Below, one piece after another: positions 6,770 through 12,264 of a stretch of 12,264 nt of DNA (positions are counted from its first letter, which is position 1; each line of letters opens with the position of its first letter). The notes beneath the pieces are model-generated. The model was not told where the DNA came from, made no database searches, and worked only from the letters and a program-made list of their open reading frames with translations. Location: NCBI GenBank assembly GCA_003249585.1, contig QKIM01000264.1:1-12264 (forward strand). The letters run 5' to 3'. Origin of the DNA: Deltaproteobacteria bacterium. Lineage in GTDB: Bacteria; Myxococcota_A; Polyangia; HGW-17. The position numbers and the translations under genes were made by a program.

Positions 6770-9700
6770 ATGCCTGGACCGGCAAACTTAGGGAGCCGGA
6801 TCGGCAGCGCCTTCATTGAGATTGGTGCCTCCTTTGTTGGGTTCGGTCAAGGGTTAGCGGCTGACTTATCCAACGCTCTACTGGCTCAGGGTTACATCGT
6901 TGGCGAGGCTTTAGAGAGCTTCGGTCAGGCGGTGTTCACCAAGTTCAGTCTCCCGCTTGCCGCAGCTACTGCGACCAACATCGCTCAGTTCCAGGCTCTC
7001 GATCGAGAGATAAGAACCACTCTTACTCTGTTCGGTACTGCCCCGTCTTTAGTTAGGGACACCTTCCAGGAGATGAGTGCTGGGGTCAACCAGGTCTCCA
7101 AGGATGTCGGTGGGCTTGAGCGGGACATAGCTGACGGGTTGTATCAAGCCATCTCTGCCGGGGTGCCCCGAGGTGGTGTCTTTGACTTCCTAGAGGTCGC
7201 CCAGATGGCGGCGATTGCCGACCGGACAGCCGACCTCACAACTGCTGTGGACGGACTCACCACCGTGGTCAACGCTTTCGGATTGGAAGCCTCCTCGGCT
7301 GGCGAAGCCGCCGATGTCATGTTCCAGACGGTCGCGCTCGGTAAGACCACCTTCGGTGAGCTATCCCAGGACATTGGCCGTGTTGCTCCCCTAGCTGCCA
7401 ACGCTGGTGTCTCCTTCCAAGAACTGTTCGCCATAGTTGGCGCTCTAACTCTGCAAGGCTTGAAGACTTCCGAGGCGATCTCATTCCTCAGAGCTTCCAT
7501 CACCGGCTTGCTCCGCCCCACTGAAGAATTGAATGCTGTGTTTGAGGAAGCTGGGTTCGCCTCTGGTGAGGCTGCTGTTCCCGTCATTGGGTTGCAAGCT
7601 GCTTTCCAAACCGTATTCGACGCTGTTGGTGGGTCCACCTCCAAGCTTCAAGAACTGATCGGAACATCTGAAGGTGTGTCGGCCATCCTCGGCGTCACCG
7701 GTGATAATGCTGCCAACTTCGCACGGATCATGGACTCGGTCGAAAACTCCACCGGAGCCGCCGAGCGAGCCTTCGGGATCATGGATCAGTCTGTGGGCAG
7801 AACCTTCGGGAAGCTCACTGAATCCTTCGATCGACTAGGGAACCTCTTTGGTGAGATGGCCTCCCAGTTTGTTGTCCCAGCAGTACAGGCCATCACTGAA
7901 GTTGTCACCTCGATGGCTGGGGTATTCGACAACTTTCGTCCAGTGGCGGAAGGATTGGGAACCGTCCTCGGGGCTGTGTTCCAGGTCTTCAAGGTTCCCG
8001 TGGTCAGGGAAATTGTGGGGGTCTTCGTGTCGCTTGGCACGGCCTTCTACGGTCTGATCGGTGCTGCTGGACTCCTGGCGCTCACTCTGGGCAAGGTCCT
8101 CAAAGCAGGGCTGGCTTTGAAGTCAGTTGGGTTCGTTCTCACCAGGCTGCAAGGAGTCATCAATATTGTTCAAGGAGGGATGGCCGTCGCTGCTGCTAGG
8201 TCTCTCACCTTCGGTCAGAACCTGGCTAAGGCTGCGGGGAACGCCACCATCCTGAGTCGGGTGTCCACTAACGCAGGCAGGGCTTTGGGGTTCCTGAGCA
8301 CCAATGTGACTAGAGCGGCCCTGGCTACTGCTGGGATCCTCGCTGCTTTGGTGGCGGCTACTGCCGCCATAGGTGCCTATGTTCGAGCGCAACGTGACGC
8401 TGTCGAGTCACAGGACACCTTTGGGAAGAGCGCTGATGCCCTGGCCGAATCGCTAGGTCTGGTCAACCAGGAGTTCACACTCCCCGGTATCGATGAAGGC
8501 AAGTCACGTCTCCAAGCCTTCAAAGAGCAGAATCTGGATCTGATAATTGATATCAGGAACATTGCTGAGGAATTGGGGAGGTTGGCCGCATCTGATGTCC
8601 TGGAGGGACTGGCTATTGACCTGGTGTGGAAAGGCAATTCTCCAGAGGACGTGTTGGCTGAGCTTGATCTACTTGAAGACGCTACCGGGATAGCCATCAA
8701 CCTGGATCTAGGAGACCTACAGGACACCACCACCCAACTAGAGCAGTTTGCCGAGGCCGTGCTCGTCACTGGTGAGTTCCTTGGCACCCAGACCAAGGGG
8801 CTGACCCCAGCGGCGAACCGGGCTGCTCAGGCTATCTCTACGTTGTTCACGGCAGCAGCGGCCACTGGGGACCGGGAGCAGTTCGTCAAGGTGTTCAATG
8901 CCGTTGTAGACAGTCTTGACGACAGCACTGGGCAAGCCACGGCGCTGGCTCTGGCGCTGGACAAGGTGTTCGAGGGTCGTGGTGCCAATCTTCTGAACGA
9001 GTTCCTGAGCATTCCCAAGGGTGACCTGTTCGGTGATATCACAGACGTCCTGGATCCGGAGAGGTTTATCGAGATCTTGGATGAAGCGGGATTGTCCTTT
9101 GCCGAGATCGAGATCCCGGTTAAGCCCACCCTGCCAGAAGGATTTGATATCCAGAAAGACCTAGCCTTTGCCACTGAGGGGTTCGGGCTTGGTGAGGGAT
9201 TGTTCACTCCGATTACTTCGGAAGATCTGGAGAACTATCAGAAGTTCGCTAGACAGTTCGGACTGGATCTCCCTCAGGTGATCGCTCTGGGCGAGGAAGG
9301 AAGAGATGCCTACGCCGACATCATGGGTGGGATCGAAGGAGTGTTCAACACTGCTCGCACCCAGGTGCAGGCGGCTCTGGGAGACATTCGTTCTTCTCTA
9401 GAGGCGCAAAACCCATTGCTCGATGTCTACAGCGGGAAGATCAAGCAGAGCTTCGCTGAGTGGAAAGCTGGTCAGGACCAATTCCAGCAAGACGTTCAAG
9501 CTGTCACCGATGTAAGGAAGCGACTGGAGGAGAGCAACCTTCCCAGCGCCATCATTGATCAGTTCGACAAGCAGCCGCTGAGCAAGCAGGTATGGCTTGC
9601 CAGTCTCAAGCCGGATCAGCTTGAGCTTGCTCTGACCGAGCTACAAGAGTCGTTTGAACTGATCAGTAGCGAGACCACCGAGCGCCAACTGGACAGCATC

Positions 9701-10093
9701 GATCGGATAATGGGGGATGTCCAGGGTGGCATCAATGCTGGGTATGCCAACCTTCAGAACGATGCTCTGATAGCGGGACCGATCGTGGCGAACAACTTCA
9801 ACCGGGAGTTCGACAAGAACGCTGCCCAATGGGTCACCACGGCCAACACCTGGATGGAGACTCTGAGGCGAATTCTCAATCAGGATCTCGGGGGTCCCAG
9901 CGTGTCACTAGGACTCCCCGCCTTCACCACCGGTGGTGGCAGCGGTGGTGGTCCTGGTAGCGGCACCGGTGGAGGGAACCAGTTCACCTGGAACTTTGAA
10001 ACAGCACCGAACGACATCACCGGTGAGATGGAGCGTGCCCTGGCTGTGCTGGAGACAAGCGGACTTCTCGAAACAACACCCACGGCTGGTTGA
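6770..10093 (+). CDS. Tape measure protein (TP901-type)
   Basis: The 1107-residue protein sets tail length and sits inside the tube. Residues of about 70-350 match the TP901-family tape measure core in style: ALDREIRTTLTLFGT, then GLERDIADGLYQAISAGVP, AADVMFQTVALGKTTFGELSQDIGRVAPLAANAGVS, and GLKTSEAISFLRASITGLLRP. Hydrophobic stretches lie at about 413-450 and 515-538; such segments in tape measures are thought to help membrane passage of DNA. The remainder is Ala/Gln/Glu-rich and helical, ending in a Gly/Ser linker (about 1053-1068) and a short C-terminal piece. ATG 6770 follows the previous TAG directly, with AGGAAGG (6754-6760) as ribosome-binding site. No peptidase or lysozyme motif was noticed. 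At the usual 1.5 angstrom per residue the tail would be about 165 nm, a rough inference. Confidence 0.93.
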   Translation: MPGPANLGSRIGSAFIEIGASFVGFGQGLAADLSNALLAQGYIVGEALESFGQAVFTKFSLPLAAATATNIAQFQALDREIRTTLTLFGTAPSLVRDTFQEMSAGVNQVSKDVGGLERDIADGLYQAISAGVPRGGVFDFLEVAQMAAIADRTADLTTAVDGLTTVVNAFGLEASSAGEAADVMFQTVALGKTTFGELSQDIGRVAPLAANAGVSFQELFAIVGALTLQGLKTSEAISFLRASITGLLRPTEELNAVFEEAGFASGEAAVPVIGLQAAFQTVFDAVGGSTSKLQELIGTSEGVSAILGVTGDNAANFARIMDSVENSTGAAERAFGIMDQSVGRTFGKLTESFDRLGNLFGEMASQFVVPAVQAITEVVTSMAGVFDNFRPVAEGLGTVLGAVFQVFKVPVVREIVGVFVSLGTAFYGLIGAAGLLALTLGKVLKAGLALKSVGFVLTRLQGVINIVQGGMAVAAARSLTFGQNLAKAAGNATILSRVSTNAGRALGFLSTNVTRAALATAGILAALVAATAAIGAYVRAQRDAVESQDTFGKSADALAESLGLVNQEFTLPGIDEGKSRLQAFKEQNLDLIIDIRNIAEELGRLAASDVLEGLAIDLVWKGNSPEDVLAELDLLEDATGIAINLDLGDLQDTTTQLEQFAEAVLVTGEFLGTQTKGLTPAANRAAQAISTLFTAAAATGDREQFVKVFNAVVDSLDDSTGQATALALALDKVFEGRGANLLNEFLSIPKGDLFGDITDVLDPERFIEILDEAGLSFAEIEIPVKPTLPEGFDIQKDLAFATEGFGLGEGLFTPITSEDLENYQKFARQFGLDLPQVIALGEEGRDAYADIMGGIEGVFNTARTQVQAALGDIRSSLEAQNPLLDVYSGKIKQSFAEWKAGQDQFQQDVQAVTDVRKRLEESNLPSAIIDQFDKQPLSKQVWLASLKPDQLELALTELQESFELISSETTERQLDSIDRIMGDVQGGINAGYANLQNDALIAGPIVANNFNREFDKNAAQWVTTANTWMETLRRILNQDLGGPSVSLGLPAFTTGGGSGGGPGSGTGGGNQFTWNFETAPNDITGEMERALAVLETSGLLETTPTAG

Positions 10094-10095
10094 TC

Positions 10096-10848
10096 ATGGC
10101 TGTTACTGGATGGGACATAGACGGCACGGACCTGAGAACCCTGGCCTACGACATCAGGGACACTGACGACTGGGACTCATTCCCAGCTTCCAAGTACGGG
10201 GTTCAGCGTCATCCTTTTCGCACTGGGTTTGGGATCTCCGACAAGACGTTCTACAGGGAACGTCACCTGAACCTGAACATGGCGGTGTTCCCGCAGAACA
10301 CCTCAGGCCAGGTCACCACCTCTCCGTTGGAGCACATGCAGGACAACATCGACACACTGCTCGGGTTGTTCCATTCGTCAGGACTGTTGACCATCACCAG
10401 GACCCTGCCTGATGGATTGACCACTCGTGTGATCGAAGGGAAGGTCCTCAACTCGTTCCAGGTGAAGCAACTTGGCACCTTCCTGAAGAGGTTCACTGTT
10501 CGACTGGATCTCCCCTACCCGTTCTGGAGACAGGGCAGCGTCAAGAACGTGAACGGGACCGGAGCGCTTGTGCTCACCAACAACGGCAACGCTCCGATCC
10601 ACAATGCGGTGATCACCTTCACAACTGCTGGAAGGTTGACGGTGAATGCCACCGGTGACTACATCGAGTCTTCTGCTGCTGGTGTGGTGGTGGACCTGGG
10701 AGCCTGGACGGTGACCCAGGGAGGAAGCCCAGCCGACAACCTTCTCAGTGACTACAACCGGCCCTGGTTTGTTGACTTCCAGCCAGGAGCCAACAGCCTC
10801 ACCGCCACGGGAACGGTGAGTATCGACTTCTACGACTCCTATCTCTAA
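10096..10848 (+). CDS. Distal tail (Dit)-like tail-tip protein
   Basis: This 250-residue product follows the tape measure, where siphoviruses of Gram-positive hosts encode the distal tail protein that links tube to tip. The N-terminal half (GWDIDGTDLRTLAYDI; later RTGFGISDKTFYRERHLNLNMAV and MQDNIDTLLGLFHSSG) has the look of phage tail-component N-terminal domains. The centre contains LGTFLKRFTVRLDLPYPFWR, a strand-rich block typical of these proteins. The C-terminal third (GTGALVLTNNGNAPIHNAVITFTTAG) reads like a beta-sandwich of the galactose-binding type seen at the end of many Dit proteins. ATG 10096, two bases after the previous stop, is preferred over TTG 10090; neither has a clear Shine-Dalgarno. 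It couples to the next gene through TAATG. Confidence 0.72.
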   Translation: MAVTGWDIDGTDLRTLAYDIRDTDDWDSFPASKYGVQRHPFRTGFGISDKTFYRERHLNLNMAVFPQNTSGQVTTSPLEHMQDNIDTLLGLFHSSGLLTITRTLPDGLTTRVIEGKVLNSFQVKQLGTFLKRFTVRLDLPYPFWRQGSVKNVNGTGALVLTNNGNAPIHNAVITFTTAGRLTVNATGDYIESSAAGVVVDLGAWTVTQGGSPADNLLSDYNRPWFVDFQPGANSLTATGTVSIDFYDSYL

Positions 10849-12264
10849 TGGCTAAGCCGATCCTCGAAGCCTGGACCCTCCCAGGGGTGGGCACCTTCCA
10901 GAGGAAGATTGCGGCCATTCCCTATGACGACCTCCAATACACCAACGACTTCGGAGGGGTGGGACGAGGGACCTTCGCCATCAATCAGGATTACGACCGG
11001 TTGGACGACATCCTCGATCCGATCAACAACGTCGAGTCCCTCATTCGAGTGTTCGAGGATGGGAAGAACACCCACTCGTTCTACGCCAGGTCCTACGACA
11101 AGGACTGGAGAGTGGACGGTCAGGTTCGGATCGTTGGTCCTGGGATAGCTGACGCTCTAGACAAGACATTGTTCTACCCGAGGGACTGGGCTGGGTCTGA
11201 CCTGGTACCTGCCGCAAGCTCCACGGGCAAGACGCTCATCCCAGACCTGGTATACGGAGGGGAGAACATCCTCGCCAACCCAGGGTTCGAGTCGGGGCTG
11301 CTCAACGAGAAGCAGCGTCTCTGGCACGACTACCGATCCGCAGATGACCTGAACGGAGCCATTGATGACGTAGTGACCAGCTTCACAGTTACTGATGGAT
11401 CCACCTTTCCCGCCAGCAACTTCAGGATCGTCATAGGCTCAGAGTGGATCCTGGTGGGGACCAGGACCGGCAACACCTTCTCTGGCTGTACCAGGGGCTA
11501 TCTAGGAACTACTGCCACTGGTCATTCTGATGCCACTCCTGTTTATGGAGGTGGTTACTTCACCCTGACCTTCTCCGGCCAGACCACGGGAAACCTCGCC
11601 TGGAACGCCACTGATACTGAGATGGAGACGGCGCTCGAACTGCTCAGCAACATCGTGGAGGTGGCGGTTCAGGGATCAGGTACCCAAGGGGATCCCTGGA
11701 TTGTGGAGTTTCAAGATCCTGGCGAACAGAATGTCGCCACTATCACGGTCAATCTCGGATCATTGACCAATGGATCCCTTTTCGACATCACCGAGACACA
11801 ACTTGGCGGTAAGGGTGATCCTGCTCCTTGGACCAAATCGTATAACCCCAACACTCACCAGTTTCATGGTGGTTACGACGTATTCAGCGTGGGCAGCAAT
11901 GCTCTCTTCGGGGATCCTGCCCATAGCGGGGACAGAGCGCTGGGTATAGACCCAGATCTGGATCTCAACCCCGTTGACAACTATCCAGGTGCCCAGCAAA
12001 TAGTTCCGGTGACTCGGGGTGAGATCTACCAAGCCTCGGCCTGGATCTACTGCACGGCTGCGGGCCAGAAGGCTTCCCTGGTTATGCGGGATCTCTACGA
12101 GAACCAGATCGCCAAGGTCTCCGTGTATCCGGCGCAGAACACATGGACGCAGCTAACCATGTCCAACGTCGGGATCGCCAATCTCTACAGGCAAGCCATC
12201 TTCCGTGTTGCGGTGGAGAATCCGTCTGAGACAGCCACGTTCTGGATTGACGACTGTGAACTAA
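10848..12264 (+). CDS. Minor tail protein with split carbohydrate-binding-like domain, 3'-truncated
   Basis: The frame is open from ATG 10848 (TAATG overlap with the previous stop) to the window end: 472 codons, no stop. Residues 1-130 (beginning GVGTFQRKIAAIPYDDLQY, later RVDGQVRIVGPGIADAL) resemble the hub-type minor tail proteins that follow Dit, such as the ReqiPepy6 gp37-like group. Residues 140-148 read NILANPGFE, the opening of a CBM4/9-type galactose-binding fold. The rest of that fold seems to resume near PWTKSY (Trp328) and continues through GDRALGID, QQIVPVTRGEIYQASAWIY and TFWIDDCEL. Between them lie two other beta domains, at about 174-233 and 238-310 (see findings). The protein probably sits at the tail tip and could bind cell-wall sugars. 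Role and fold assignments are by memory of the families. Confidence 0.8.
   Translation, partial: MAKPILEAWTLPGVGTFQRKIAAIPYDDLQYTNDFGGVGRGTFAINQDYDRLDDILDPINNVESLIRVFEDGKNTHSFYARSYDKDWRVDGQVRIVGPGIADALDKTLFYPRDWAGSDLVPAASSTGKTLIPDLVYGGENILANPGFESGLLNEKQRLWHDYRSADDLNGAIDDVVTSFTVTDGSTFPASNFRIVIGSEWILVGTRTGNTFSGCTRGYLGTTATGHSDATPVYGGGYFTLTFSGQTTGNLAWNATDTEMETALELLSNIVEVAVQGSGTQGDPWIVEFQDPGEQNVATITVNLGSLTNGSLFDITETQLGGKGDPAPWTKSYNPNTHQFHGGYDVFSVGSNALFGDPAHSGDRALGIDPDLDLNPVDNYPGAQQIVPVTRGEIYQASAWIYCTAAGQKASLVMRDLYENQIAKVSVYPAQNTWTQLTMSNVGIANLYRQAIFRVAVENPSETATFWIDDCEL
11367..11546 (+). other. Inserted domain 1 in the minor tail protein
   Basis: Residues of about 174-233 form a compact repeat-like unit: VTSFTVTDGSTFPASNFRIV, then SEWILVGTRTGNTFSGCTRG and TTATGHSDATPVY. 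The same pattern (strand, FP turn, strand, gene-specific threonine-rich strand, TRG, then TTA.H) is a common short beta module in phage tail proteins as I remember it. It interrupts the carbohydrate-binding-like fold. Confidence 0.6.
11559..11777 (+). other. Inserted domain 2 in the minor tail protein
   Basis: Residues of about 238-310 begin FTLTFSGQTTGNLAWNATD, contain a helix METALELLSNI, then VAVQGSGTQGDPWIVEF and ATITVNLGSLTNG. This matches a beta module that I recall recurring, often in tandem, in large extracellular and phage proteins. Only one copy is present in the window. Confidence 0.6.

Noticed and set aside
9925..9938. Perfect 14-base palindrome CACCACCGGTGGTG
   Set aside because: It sits in codons for Thr-Thr-Gly-Gly at the start of the Gly-rich linker and has no loop or T-run; simple codon repetition explains it.
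10090..10092. TTG start for the distal-tail-like gene
   Set aside because: ATG six bases downstream gives the more usual start and the tidy MAVTGWDIDG N-terminus; neither has a strong ribosome-binding site, so the standard codon is preferred.

Overview
The window is one uninterrupted, plus-strand block of late structural genes from a long-tailed (siphovirus-type) phage or prophage. It has no tRNA, integrase, regulator or visible transcription signal. Base composition is moderately GC-rich, by eye a little over 50%, and most starts lie on or overlap the preceding stop. The TP901-type tape measure, the gpG/gpGT chaperone pair and the tail-tip domains fit phages of Gram-positive hosts, probably Actinobacteria. 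That host call is inference, because no host gene is present.

Layout. Positions 1-3383 hold the 3' part of a very large gene whose start lies upstream. It carries an HEIGH zinc-metallopeptidase motif mid-protein and a C-terminal region resembling the HhH-GPD DNA-glycosylase fold. It looks like a multidomain 'polyvalent' protein of the kind packaged in the head and delivered with the DNA. Positions 3338-4501 hold four small overlapping genes that I cannot name from sequence. They occupy the slot where head-to-tail adaptor and stopper genes normally lie. Positions 4501-5303 encode an HK97 gp10-like neck/tail protein and a probable tail terminator. A small charged protein follows (5303-5533), then the major tail protein (5548-6168). 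Positions 6174-6769 encode the tail assembly chaperones, joined by a -1 ribosomal frameshift at a G_GGA_AAC heptamer (6455-6461) that directly abuts the zero-frame stop. Positions 6770-10093 encode the 1107-residue tape measure protein, 10096-10848 a distal-tail-like protein, and 10848 onward a tail-tip protein that runs off the window.

How the genes work together. The connector and neck genes close the filled head and provide the tail joint. The major tail protein builds the tube around the tape measure under the gpG/gpGT chaperones. The last two genes build the tail tip and probably contact the cell surface. The first gene probably supplies a protein that travels with the DNA.

The most notable points are the large multidomain protein, the frameshift site touching its stop codon, and a carbohydrate-binding-like domain in the last gene that appears split by two unrelated beta domains. 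A roughly threefold excess of GATC is also visible. There is no non-coding stretch over about 20 bases.
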